A stretch of 12,832 nt of DNA, taken from NCBI GenBank assembly GCA_001770235.1, contig MEQN01000015.1, positions 4,524-17,355 of the forward strand, given 5' to 3'. This document shows, piece by piece, positions 1 to 7,028 of the stretch (positions are counted from its first letter, which is position 1; each line of letters opens with the position of its first letter). The position numbers were made by a program, and so were the translations under genes. A model generated the notes under the pieces. It had not been told where the DNA came from and made no database searches. It worked only from the letters and a program-made list of their open reading frames with translations. Source of the DNA: Betaproteobacteria bacterium RBG_16_58_11. GTDB taxonomy: Bacteria; Pseudomonadota; Gammaproteobacteria; Burkholderiales; Thiobacteraceae.

Positions 1-191
1 TCCAGCGCCAAATGCGAACCGCCCGCAGCCGCTCTGGCCGCCGGTTTTTGTTTCATCGGCGCAGCGACGGCAAGCGGCTCGTCTTCCGCTTGCTGGCTCA
101 CCCACGCCACCGCGGCCAGCGTGGCGGTGAGCAGCCCGCCCAGCACGATTCCACGCTGGCGCCCAGACCATGCAATTAGTTTCCAAGCCAT
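1..191 (-). CDS. Partial single-pass membrane protein of the T2SS-like operon (PilP/GspC position)
   Basis: This is the first 63 codons of a gene that runs off the left edge of the window. Its ATG shares one base with the stop codon of the PilO-like gene (TAATG), which indicates translational coupling and fixes the start. The protein begins MAWKLIAWSGRQRG, followed by a hydrophobic stretch at about residues 14-32 and then a Pro/Ala/Lys-rich stretch that looks like a periplasmic linker. A short cytoplasmic tail, one membrane helix and a flexible periplasmic linker fit the layout of GspC or PilP-like proteins, which connect the inner-membrane platform to the secretin. The diagnostic domain lies outside the window, so the family cannot be confirmed. 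The position after a PilM-N-O-like set supports this role by analogy only. Confidence 0.7.
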   Translation of the reverse strand, partial: MAWKLIAWSGRQRGIVLGGLLTATLAAVAWVSQQAEDEPLAVAAPMKQKPAARAAAGGSHLAL

Positions 192-733
192 TAGTTCGCC
201 CCCCCATACAAGGTGAACTTGATGCGCGCTTCCAATTGCGTGGCGCCGATGGCCTCGCGTTTGAAATTGATGTCGTCGAGCGCGGCCACCGGCACGTCGA
301 TCAAGGCCTGATCCACGAACTGGCGTATCTGCAAATAGCTGCCCTTCACCGGCAGCGTGACTTGATAACGCACGAGCTTGCCGGTTTTATCCGGGTTCAA
401 GCGATACTCGCCCTGCTCCAGCACCAGCTTTTGCGCCCCTGCCGCCGCGTACAATTTATTCAGCCACTCGGTGAGAGGCGCGCCGCTGAAAAAACCGTAG
501 AACTTATTCAGTTCTTCCACGCTGCCGGTTTCCGGGATACCACTCTTCGCCGCGTGCTCGATGCGGGATTTGAGCGACGCGCTTTCGCGCTTCAGTTCAG
601 CGAGCCGCGCCGTTCTGTCCTGCACCACGGTCAAATACACCCCGGCCGCGCCCACCAGCAGCGCCACGCCCAGCACCCCCGGCCAGCCGAGAACAGCCAA
701 TGCGCGCCGCCACGCTGCCATGGCCGCGCTCAC
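191..733 (-). CDS. PilO/GspM-like inner-membrane platform protein
   Basis: About 180 residues: a short cytoplasmic N-terminus ending in Arg (MAAWRRALAVLGWPG), one hydrophobic helix at about residues 18-36, a heptad-like segment rich in Arg, Glu and Leu (about 38-60), and a compact C-terminal domain containing YRLNPDKTGKLVRYQVTLPV and ending in KFTLYGGAN. This layout is that of PilO in type IV pili and GspM in type II secretion, which form the periplasmic alignment subcomplex with PilN/GspL. The chosen start is a GTG that overlaps the previous stop as GTGA. A TTG at 748 and an ATG at 721 are in-frame alternatives, and none has a strong ribosome binding site. The call rests on architecture and gene order more than on a signature motif. 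Confidence 0.72.
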   Translation of the reverse strand: MSAAMAAWRRALAVLGWPGVLGVALLVGAAGVYLTVVQDRTARLAELKRESASLKSRIEHAAKSGIPETGSVEELNKFYGFFSGAPLTEWLNKLYAAAGAQKLVLEQGEYRLNPDKTGKLVRYQVTLPVKGSYLQIRQFVDQALIDVPVAALDDINFKREAIGATQLEARIKFTLYGGAN

Positions 734-1260
734 GGCTGCACCGCCCAATTCGCCACCAAGGCAAAGCGCACCGGCTTCTCCGCGTCTTGCAAGCGCAGCT
801 CGTGGCTGCTGAGGTAAACCTGACGCAACATCGGGCTCTGCTCCAGGCGCGCAATATAGGCCAAGAGTGCTTCAAAATTTTTCGCCTCGCCGGTGAGGCG
901 CAGCACGCGCTTGCCGGCATCGGGTTGGATCGCGAGCAGGGCGATCTCCTTTTCATTCGAGGTCTCTATTGCCTTGAATAAAGCGCTCCAAGGCAATGCC
1001 AACTGTTGCAGGATTTCATTCGCGCGGCGAATCTCTTGCTGCTGCGCCTCGGCATCCACCGGTTGCGCCGGCTTAGTCTTACTGCCCTTGGCCAAAATTT
1101 CCAGCCTCGCATCGGCCAATTCAATTTGGCCGGCGAGCGCGCGTTCATGGTTCGCCACTTGCCCCAGCGCCAGCGCCCCTGCGATCAACAGCAGCATGCC
1201 CACCCAGGGGGTGCGGCGCGGCGTGCGCATAAAATCGAGCGTGAGTGCGCGCATGGACAT
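730..1260 (-). CDS. PilN-like inner-membrane platform protein
   Basis: About 176 residues beginning MSMRALTLDFMRTPRR. The basic N-terminus precedes a hydrophobic helix at about residues 19-36 (VGMLLLIAGALALGQVA). A long Ala/Glu/Gln-rich segment with coiled-coil character follows (about 37-90), then an alpha/beta domain with the stretch VLRLTGEAKNFEALLAYIAR. This is the PilN (Fimbrial assembly) pattern, equivalent to the membrane and periplasmic half of GspL. The start ATG lies one base after the stop of the PilM-like gene (TGATATG), and the gene overlaps the PilO-like gene by four bases, so it sits inside a coupled string. An ATG two codons further in (1254) is an alternative start. Longer upstream starts would run deeply into the preceding gene. 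Confidence 0.75.
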   Translation of the reverse strand: MSMRALTLDFMRTPRRTPWVGMLLLIAGALALGQVANHERALAGQIELADARLEILAKGSKTKPAQPVDAEAQQQEIRRANEILQQLALPWSALFKAIETSNEKEIALLAIQPDAGKRVLRLTGEAKNFEALLAYIARLEQSPMLRQVYLSSHELRLQDAEKPVRFALVANWAVQP

Positions 1261-1261
1261 A

Positions 1262-2095
1262 TCAGGCGCCCACCGCCATGGCATAAGCGACATCGGCATT
1301 GCCGGCGAAGCCGTATTTCAATTTTGGATGCAGCCAGTAAAATGCCCAATTATCTTCACCATCCAGCGCCGGAGGCGAAGCCTCCGGCGCCGAGACATAC
1401 ACCGCGCGCGGCGCGTTGCCCATGCCTTTCATGCGCCATTCACGATCCAGCAGCAGCGGCAATTCCTGCTGCCAGGCTTCATCGCTCACTTGGCGGCTGC
1501 CGATCGTTTGCCAATGACCGCCGAGGATGAGCCCTAACAACAGCTTTTTATTTTCCACTTGCACCAACCAGGCATCATGGCGTTTGATTTCGTGCCGCGC
1601 GGCGTTGAAGGCGGGCATCAAGTGCGGTATCACCGACACTAATTTTGATCGGCTATTACCCATTGATTCTTCCAGTTGCGCCAATAGCGGCCGATCGATG
1701 GCGGCAGCCAGCCACGACGCGCCACGCCCGGTTTCACTCACCGAATAGGCCCAATCTGCAATGCCTTCACCATACACTTGGGAAAAACTCGCGCGCACAT
1801 AGGCTTCGCGTTCTTCATCGGTTTCAATTTCATCGCTCCACGCGATGAGCTGATAGCGCACAAAATAGTTCGACAGCACGATGCTGGTCTGAGCGTCTTG
1901 CCATTGGCGATCCGCCGCCAGCGCCTTGGCCAAGGTCTCCACCGCCGGCTTCCAACCACCCTCCGGGGAAACCGCCGCCACCGGCACGATGGTCTTGGCC
2001 AGTACCTTGGGGGCGAGCCCGCCGCTCACCCGCACCAGCACCAAGCGGTCGGGGGCGAGTGCGATATGCAGTTGATCACGCCACAAACGTGACAC
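1262..2095 (-). CDS. PilM/GspL-like cytoplasmic actin-fold protein
   Basis: About 277 residues with no membrane segment. The beginning (LHIALAPDRLVLVRV), a central stretch (TSIVLSNYFVRYQLIAWSDE) and the later LAAAIDRPLLAQLEE and LVSVIPHLMPAFNAA resemble the actin-like fold of PilM and of the GspL cytoplasmic domain, which dock the secretion ATPase to the membrane. I see no clear nucleotide-binding motif, as is common for GspL. The start is a GTG preceded by AGGAG with seven bases of spacing, lying inside the 3' end of gspE (20-base overlap). A longer reading frame up to 2152 exists but lacks this ribosome binding site. Together with the next gene it probably forms a split GspL: here the cytoplasmic half, there the membrane half. 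The family call is from architecture and position. Confidence 0.75.
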   Translation of the reverse strand: MSRLWRDQLHIALAPDRLVLVRVSGGLAPKVLAKTIVPVAAVSPEGGWKPAVETLAKALAADRQWQDAQTSIVLSNYFVRYQLIAWSDEIETDEEREAYVRASFSQVYGEGIADWAYSVSETGRGASWLAAAIDRPLLAQLEESMGNSRSKLVSVIPHLMPAFNAARHEIKRHDAWLVQVENKKLLLGLILGGHWQTIGSRQVSDEAWQQELPLLLDREWRMKGMGNAPRAVYVSAPEASPPALDGEDNWAFYWLHPKLKYGFAGNADVAYAMAVGA

Positions 2096-3794
2096 GATTG
2101 ATCTCCTGCAAGGTGGTTTCACCGTTCGCCACCAGTTCCAGCGCCGCTTCACGCAAGAAGCGGGTGCCGTTGCGGCGCGCCGCCTCCTTGATCTGACGGA
2201 TCGGCTCGCGCGCCACGATCATCTCGCGAATTTCATCGTTGAGATTGAGCATTTCCGAGATGGCTTTGCGGCCTTTGAAACCCGAGCCGCGGCACTGGCC
2301 GCAGCCCTGTCCTAAGCGAAATTGGTAGGCGGCCGTGTTGTCGCGCGTCAGCCCTGAATCAATTAACAATTGATCGGAAGGCGTGTAGGGCGCGCTGCAA
2401 TGCGGGCAACTCACCCGCACCAAGCGCTGTGCCAGCACGCCGTTCAAAGCCGAAACGAAACTGTAAGGATCGACTCCCATATGCATGAAGCGGCCAATCA
2501 CGTCGAACGCATTGTTGGCATGCACGGTGGTGAAAACGAGATGCCCGGTCAGCGCCGCTTGTACTGCGATTTGCGCCGTTTCCGGATCGCGAATCTCGCC
2601 CACCATGATTTTGTCCGGATCGTGACGCAGGATGGAACGCAGGCCGCGCGCGAACGTCAGGCCCTTTTTCTCGTTCACGGGAATTTGCAGTACGCCTGGC
2701 AATTGATACTCGACCGGGTCTTCGATGGTGATGATTTTGTCGTGGCCGTGATTGATCTCGGTGATCGCCGCGTACAGCGTGGTGGTTTTGCCGGAGCCGG
2801 TGGGGCCGGTGACCAACACCATGCCGTAAGGCTCGTTCGACAGGCGCCGCATCTCTTTCATGGAACGCGCGTCGAAGCCTAAAAAATCCAGACGCAGGCC
2901 TTTGACTTGATCGGACAGCGCCTGCTTGTCGAGGATGCGCAGCACGGCATCCTCGCCGAAAATCGAGGGCATGATTGAAACGCGAAAATCCACCTCGCGC
3001 CCCTGCATCATGACCTTGAAGCGGCCATCCTGCGGCACGCGCCGCTCGGCGATGTCGAGCTCGGACATGACTTTAACGCGCGACACGACTTGCTCGGCGA
3101 ATTCCATGCGCTGCACCGAGCCGATCTGGCTCAGCACGCCGTCAATGCGATATTTGATGACGAGGCCGTTGCTCACGGTTTCCAGATGCACGTCGCTGGC
3201 GCCGGCTTTCAGCGCGTCGTACAAAGTCGAATGCACCAGGCGCACCACCGGGCTGGTGTCCTCGCTGATACTTTTCAACGTGAGGTCTTCCAAATGCGCA
3301 GCCGTGACTTCGCCTTGCTCCAAGGTAAGCACGTTATCCATGCTGCGAATCGATTCCTCAAAGCGCGCCAGAAACGCCGCCACGTCGGCATGGTGCGCCA
3401 AACACCAGGTGAAGGGGCCGGGCATGCGATCCTCGGCCCAGTTGGTCAAACCGTGTGCGAACGGATCGCCCGCCACCACCAGCACGGCCCCCTTGTCGTC
3501 GCGAAACACTACACACGCTTTTTTCGCTGCTTGTGCGAACGGCAGTAAGTCGAAGGCGGGCGCTAAGCGCTGCAATTGATCCATCGACAGCACCGGATAG
3601 TGCAGGGTAAACCCCAAGCTGGCGGTAAACGCCGGGGGTGGCATGCCGAGCTTTTCCTCCAGCACCTCCACCATGCGCCGCCGCGTGCGCACCGCTTCGG
3701 CGCGCGCCGATTGCAGGATGTCATTGGGAATTTTGCGCGCGTCCGCCATCTCCGTGACGGCGTGATGCTCGCTGGTGTCGGGTAGCTTGCTCAC
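2076..3794 (-). CDS. gspE: GspE/PulE-family secretion ATPase
   Basis: A 572-residue hexameric ATPase that would power pseudopilus assembly from the cytoplasmic face. The N-terminal ~150 residues resemble the GspE/MshE N-terminal domain. The core carries SDVHLE, the LDIAERRVPQDGRFK segment, Walker A GPTGSGKTTT at about 330-339, the Asp box IITIEDPVEYQ, Walker B IMVGEIRDPETA and the His box TGHLVFTTVHANN. A tetracysteine zinc site is intact: CPHC (463, 466) and CGQC (498, 501), as found in the GspE C-terminal part. The start is a GTG overlapping the gspF stop (GTGA), with GGGAG six bases upstream. Length and motifs are normal for the family, so it should be active. A PilB/MshE-like role cannot be excluded from sequence alone, but the neighbours argue for a T2SS-type machine. 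Confidence 0.95.
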   Translation of the reverse strand: MSKLPDTSEHHAVTEMADARKIPNDILQSARAEAVRTRRRMVEVLEEKLGMPPPAFTASLGFTLHYPVLSMDQLQRLAPAFDLLPFAQAAKKACVVFRDDKGAVLVVAGDPFAHGLTNWAEDRMPGPFTWCLAHHADVAAFLARFEESIRSMDNVLTLEQGEVTAAHLEDLTLKSISEDTSPVVRLVHSTLYDALKAGASDVHLETVSNGLVIKYRIDGVLSQIGSVQRMEFAEQVVSRVKVMSELDIAERRVPQDGRFKVMMQGREVDFRVSIMPSIFGEDAVLRILDKQALSDQVKGLRLDFLGFDARSMKEMRRLSNEPYGMVLVTGPTGSGKTTTLYAAITEINHGHDKIITIEDPVEYQLPGVLQIPVNEKKGLTFARGLRSILRHDPDKIMVGEIRDPETAQIAVQAALTGHLVFTTVHANNAFDVIGRFMHMGVDPYSFVSALNGVLAQRLVRVSCPHCSAPYTPSDQLLIDSGLTRDNTAAYQFRLGQGCGQCRGSGFKGRKAISEMLNLNDEIREMIVAREPIRQIKEAARRNGTRFLREAALELVANGETTLQEINRVTFVA

Positions 3795-4978
3795 TGAATG
3801 CTCCCAGCGAGTTCAAAGATCGGCATATACATCAGCACCACGATGCCGCCGATGATCACGCCGATCAGCGCCATCAAGATCGGCTCGAACAGGCGCGTGA
3901 ACCAATCGACCCAGCGCGCCATCTCCTCGTCGTAAAAACCGGCGATGCGCTCCATCATCTCGCCCATGCGCCCGGTGCGTTCCCCCACGCGCAGCATGCG
4001 CAGGCTCACCGGCGTGGTGAGGTGGTGGTTTTCCATCGCTTGCGAAATCGGCTTGCCTTCGCGAATCTCGCCCGCCGCGCGATGCAATAACCCGCGCAGC
4101 GTCGGATGCAATAAACCTTCCACCATCTCCAGCGCGGTCACCACGGGAATGCCGCCGTTCAACAGCATGCCTACCGTGCGGTAAAAGCGCGCCAGTTGAT
4201 ATACCCGCATGCGTTCGCCAATGGCGGGGATGCCCCACAGCGTGCGCCCGACCCAGCGCCGGGTTTCGGGCAAGCGCGCCAAATAAATAGCGAGACCCAC
4301 CATCACCAGCGCACCGATGCCCATTTGCGCCGCGTGCGCTTCAATTAATACGCCCCACTGGATCAGCAGTTTCGACAGCAGCGGAATGTCGCCCCCGATG
4401 CCTTCGAAAATCCGGCTGAACTTGGGCACCACATAACCCAGCAGGAACAGCGTCACCAAGCCGCCCACGCTCAACAGCAGCACCGGGTAGATCGACGCCG
4501 ACAGCAGCTTCTTCTTCACCGAATCGAGCTGGGTTTGATACGCGATATAACGCGTGAGCGCTTCCGACAAATCGCCGGTGCGCTCCGCCGCGCGCACGGT
4601 GGACACGTATAGCGCAGGAAACGTGGCGGGAAATTGCTCCAGCGCTTGCGACAAGGTCTTGCCCTCGAAAAGTTGACTGATCACTTGCTCGATCACCCGC
4701 TTCACTTCCGGGCGATGCTCTTTTTCCGCCAGCGTCTCGACCGCTTCCACCAGCGGCAAGCCCGCATTCAGCAGCGCGAGCAACTCATGGCTGAACAACA
4801 CCAGCGGAAAGCGCGGGTTGCCGCGAGAAAGACCAGCCAGCCCCTTGCGCGTCGAAACCGCGAGCACGGTATAACCCTGCGCCTCGGCTTGGCGCGCCGC
4901 GTCGATCTCGTTCACCGCGTCAAGCGCCAGGGCGGTGAGCCCTTCTCCGACGCGCATGGCTTTGACGTTGAATTTCAT
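3791..4978 (-). CDS. gspF: GspF-family inner-membrane platform protein
   Basis: A 395-residue polytopic protein with two T2SSF domains (about residues 58-180 and 261-383). Each contains the typical FSHELLALLNAGLPL or FYRTVGMLLNGGIPV start and the ERTGDLSEAL or ERTGRMGEMM signature. Three hydrophobic helices are visible: about 160-185, 210-230 and 360-385 (LMALIGVIIGGIVVLMYMPIF). GspF sits at the centre of the platform, contacts GspE and GspL, and is thought to feed pseudopilins into the growing fibre. The start ATG lies 36 bases after the gspG stop. No convincing Shine-Dalgarno sequence precedes it, only an A/T-rich TTTTATAAA, so translation may be weak or coupled. The 3' end overlaps gspE by four bases. 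Length and domain order are normal. Confidence 0.94.
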   Translation of the reverse strand: MKFNVKAMRVGEGLTALALDAVNEIDAARQAEAQGYTVLAVSTRKGLAGLSRGNPRFPLVLFSHELLALLNAGLPLVEAVETLAEKEHRPEVKRVIEQVISQLFEGKTLSQALEQFPATFPALYVSTVRAAERTGDLSEALTRYIAYQTQLDSVKKKLLSASIYPVLLLSVGGLVTLFLLGYVVPKFSRIFEGIGGDIPLLSKLLIQWGVLIEAHAAQMGIGALVMVGLAIYLARLPETRRWVGRTLWGIPAIGERMRVYQLARFYRTVGMLLNGGIPVVTALEMVEGLLHPTLRGLLHRAAGEIREGKPISQAMENHHLTTPVSLRMLRVGERTGRMGEMMERIAGFYDEEMARWVDWFTRLFEPILMALIGVIIGGIVVLMYMPIFELAGSIQ

Positions 4979-5014
4979 TTTATAAAAACACTTTATAGCC
5001 TGGCTAAAAAAGCT
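4979..5014 (-). other. Palindrome in the gspG-gspF gap
   Basis: The 36-base gap contains an imperfect palindrome, TAGCC-t-GGCTA, flanked by A/T tracts. It is the only non-coding gap among the secretion genes. It could be an RNA processing or attenuation site that lets the abundant pseudopilin be made in excess of the platform genes. The loop is very short, so a stable hairpin is uncertain. Confidence 0.3.
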
Positions 5015-5443
5015 TTACCAACTCGTGATATCCACGTTATCCCCCGTGCCGCCCGCCGCGCCGTCCTTGCCGAGTGAAAGCAAATCGTAGTCGCCGTGCT
5101 CGCCGGGGTTCTTGTATTGGTAGGGGCGATCCCAGGGATCCTTGGGGACGGCTTTTTCCAGGTAGGGGCCTTCCCATTTCGATTCACTGGCGGGTTTCAA
5201 TACCAGCGCACTCAAGCCTTGCTCGGTGTTGGGATAGTGGCCGAGGTCCAATCGATATTGATCCAGGGCTTTGGAGAATGCGCTGATTTGCGCGCGCGCG
5301 ACTTTCACTTCGGATTTGCCGAGTTGCGCAAAATACTTCGGCCCCACATAGCCGATCAGCAGCCCGAGAATCACCAAGACCACCAACAGCTCAATCAGCG
5401 TGAAGCCGCGTTGAATCAAATTATTGCCTTGCATTCGCGACAT
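5015..5443 (-). CDS. gspG: Type II secretion major pseudopilin GspG
   Basis: A 142-residue prepilin. The leader MSRMQGNNLIQRG is followed by the cleavage and methylation site G|FTLIELLVVLVILGLLIGYV, which is the prepilin peptidase motif with Glu at +5 and the N-terminal helix of the pilus core. Downstream are the GspG features YRLDLGHYPNTEQGL, a KDPWDRPYQY segment and the C-terminal GTGDNVDITSW, which resembles the calcium-binding C-terminus of major pseudopilins. The start was chosen because AAAGGAG lies seven bases upstream of this ATG. A longer frame to 5500 has no such site and would add an atypically long leader. It is the first gene of the operon, as expected for the most abundant subunit. 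The other (minor) pseudopilins are not in the window. Confidence 0.95.
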   Translation of the reverse strand: MSRMQGNNLIQRGFTLIELLVVLVILGLLIGYVGPKYFAQLGKSEVKVARAQISAFSKALDQYRLDLGHYPNTEQGLSALVLKPASESKWEGPYLEKAVPKDPWDRPYQYKNPGEHGDYDLLSLGKDGAAGGTGDNVDITSW

Positions 5444-5600
5444 GGGTTGTCTCCTTTTGATTTCTCGGCGACTGCAAAAGCCGGGTATCTTGACCGCCAA
5501 TCATGACAATGAGACGACACTCCGAGCCACCAGCAAGATGGCATCGATATAGGCGTGGCATGGGAGAGAAAAATATATTGCGAATTCAGGGACTAGCCAG

Positions 5601-5610
5601 CTAAATTTAG
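5601..5610. promoter_or_regulatory. Perfect 10-bp palindrome upstream of gspG
   Basis: CTAAATTTAG reads the same on both strands and lies about 160 bases upstream of the gspG start, in the only gap from which the secretion operon could be transcribed. A nearby TATATT on the minus strand could be a -10 box, but its -35 partner is weak, so I place no promoter. An A/T palindrome of this size may also arise by chance. Confidence 0.2.
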
Positions 5611-5635
5611 GCAATTCCTGATGTTTGGGGTATTA

Positions 5636-5692
5636 CGCAGCGACCCTTTCGCAGTGCCCGCAAGCGGGAGAGAGGGACGCAGGCTCGCTACG
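5636..5692 (-). terminator. Large imperfect hairpin just after the lytic transglycosylase
   Basis: The arms CGCAGCGA (5636-5643) and TCGCTACG (5685-5692) pair over eight bases with one wobble. Inside them CCCT/AGGG-type pairing and a perfect CCCGC-AA-GCGGG stem (5657-5668) continue the structure. It begins six bases past the stop codon of the transglycosylase gene, a natural position for a terminator, and separates it from gspG. There is no T-tract on the minus strand, so termination would be imperfect or Rho-assisted. The C/T-rich composition also suits a dispersed repeat, and the two readings are not exclusive. A smaller stem, CTCGC-TAC-GCGAG, overlaps its right end. Confidence 0.45.
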
Positions 5693-5698
5693 CGAGTT

Positions 5699-6301
5699 TT
5701 ATATATTGGCCTGGAATTTTTTATACAGCGCCAGCACGCGCGGCACGTATTGTTGGGTTTCCCGATACGGCGGGATGCGTTTGCCGTAACGCAGCACCGC
5801 GTTTTCGCCCGCGTTATAAGCGGCGAGCGCGAGCGGCAGATCGTCGTTGAATTGACGCAGCAGATCGCGCAGATAGCGTGCGCCGGCAGCGAGATTTTGC
5901 GCCGGATCGTGCAAATCCTGCGCGCCATAACGCTTGCCGGTGCCGGGCATCACCTGCATCAAGCCGATGGCGCCTTTCTTCGACAGCGCGCCCGGCTGGT
6001 AGCCGGATTCGGTGGAGATCAATGCGTGCAGCAGCGCCTCATCCAATTGATAAGCCAGCGCGGTTTGCGCCACCAGCGCGGCATAGCGCTTTTGATTCGC
6101 CCAATTGATGCGGCCGCCGGCGAGCGGCGCCGCCAGCGCAGGATTTTTCGCAATCTCGGTTTGCAGCAGCAAGGCATAACGGCTGTCCTGCTTCACGTCG
6201 GAGAGCACGAGCGTGCCCGCCGCATCGGTGTAGCCGTAAATATCGGCATGCGCCGCCGGCGGCGAGCAGATCAGGATTGAACAAATAACAATTAGGCGCA
6301 T
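5699..6301 (-). CDS. Secreted lytic transglycosylase (SLT domain)
   Basis: A 200-residue exported enzyme that cleaves the MurNAc-GlcNAc bond of peptidoglycan. The signal peptide MRLIVICSILICSPPAAHA is followed by a short DUF4124-like start (DIYGYTDAAGTLVLSDV) and a goose-lysozyme-type SLT domain. The catalytic glutamate is E98 in LISTESGYQP, and the other family motifs are GLMQVMP at 113-119 and AYNAGE at 161-166. The start was set at the ATG that opens the signal peptide. A longer open frame reaching 6574 is in another frame of the upstream mini-gene and is spurious. The gene lies 89 bases after the mini PEP-CTERM gene and upstream of the secretion operon, all on the same strand, so it may help the machine cross the cell wall. 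No strong ribosome binding site was seen. Confidence 0.92.
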   Translation of the reverse strand: MRLIVICSILICSPPAAHADIYGYTDAAGTLVLSDVKQDSRYALLLQTEIAKNPALAAPLAGGRINWANQKRYAALVAQTALAYQLDEALLHALISTESGYQPGALSKKGAIGLMQVMPGTGKRYGAQDLHDPAQNLAAGARYLRDLLRQFNDDLPLALAAYNAGENAVLRYGKRIPPYRETQQYVPRVLALYKKFQANI

Positions 6302-6390
6302 GCGGGGGCTCGGAATGGAGCCGCCTATGCTAAGCGAGCCGGCCGGCGCATACAAGCCATTTGCGTGATGCGATGCATCTGCCGCGAAGA

Positions 6391-6555
6391 CTACCGCCGC
6401 ATCGCGCGGGCGGCGACGGCCGAGATACCAACGAGCATCATCAACCACTGCCCGGCCTCGGGCGCGGGCGAGACATAGCTGATAGAAGCAATTGCGGCGG
6501 ATGCTGAAGCCGCGACACAGGCGCCGAGGGCGAGGGCGATAAGGAATTTTTTCAT
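6391..6555 (-). CDS. Mini PEP-CTERM protein: signal peptide joined directly to sorting tag
   Basis: A 54-residue gene. It starts MKKFLIALALGACVAASASA, a clear Sec signal peptide with a probable cut after an Ala-Ser-Ala motif. After only about ten more residues comes SPAPEAGQWLMMLVGISAVA and then ARAMRR before the TAG stop. Pro-x-Pro-Glu, a hydrophobic helix and an Arg-rich tail are the three parts of a PEP-CTERM tag, which exosortase recognises. The motif is PAPE rather than the usual VPEP, a tolerated variant as far as I know. GGAAG lies just upstream of the ATG and supports translation. If both ends are processed, only about ten residues remain. It may be a true mini-substrate or the remnant of a larger protein that lost its middle. 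The divergent epsA-like gene strengthens the exosortase link. Confidence 0.72.
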   Translation of the reverse strand: MKKFLIALALGACVAASASAAIASISYVSPAPEAGQWLMMLVGISAVAARAMRR

Positions 6556-6909
6556 GGCGCTTCCGGTCAATCATGGCAAAGCAAGCCGAGACGGCTCGCG
6601 GAAGAGCGCACCCTATCAGCGCATCATGACAAGCAATCGTGCGCCCGCATCATTCGATATAGCCCGGACGGCTTAACAACAATAACAATTCAAATTCGGC
6701 ATTCGCCAAAATCGATGTAGGGTGGATTACCGAGTACGCGCCATTCCCGACAGACATCCAATTCAGGAAACGCAACATCCATAGCCCATTCGACCTATGC
6801 TTCGAACAATTTTCGTCACGCAAGCTTCATAAACAAAAAATCGATTTGTCACGTTGCATCCGTAGTCTTGCCCGTTTTCCGGTATCACGACAGGGGAGAC
6901 GCGGTGCGA
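6556..6909. other. Intergenic region between the mini PEP-CTERM gene and epsA
   Basis: No gene is supported here. The region carries the control sequences for two divergent genes. Visible items are a small dyad AGCCG-AGA-CGGCT (6584-6596) in the presumed leader of the mini-gene, a stretch GTAGGGTGGATTACC (6718-6732) resembling a fragment of a common proteobacterial repeat, and two copies of TTYGTCACG at 6812-6820 and 6845-6853, spaced 33 bases apart (about three helical turns). The copies lie on the epsA side and might bind a regulator. None is proven. Confidence 0.4.
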
Positions 6910-6938
6910 TTGGATAGCTCATTAATTCGCGGCATAAA
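6910..6938 (+). promoter_or_regulatory. Candidate sigma-70 promoter for epsA-like gene
   Basis: TTGGAT (6910-6915) and CATAAA (6933-6938) are separated by 17 bases and resemble -35 and -10 boxes. Transcription would begin near 6945, which leaves almost no leader for an ATG at 6951 and so favours the ATG at 7029 as the start of the regulator. Confidence 0.35.
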
Positions 6939-7028
6939 AACATACACCGCATGCAAGGTGTGCCGCCGGCACAGCGCGCGAGGCGGGAATTGAATACCCA
7001 TCCAAGTGAATTCGAGCCGACTTATTCC

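Noticed and set aside
2926..3579. Plus-strand frames opposite gspE
   Set aside because: These are Ser/Thr/Arg-rich shadows of a conserved ATPase with all its motifs.
6302..6574. N-terminal extension of the lytic transglycosylase
   Set aside because: The real start opens a clean signal peptide at 6301. The extension overlaps the mini PEP-CTERM gene in another frame and reads as unrelated basic residues.
6718..6740. GTAGGGTGGATTACC as a dispersed repeat copy
   Set aside because: Only one degenerate half is present and its inverted partner could not be found, so it is mentioned only as a possible fragment.
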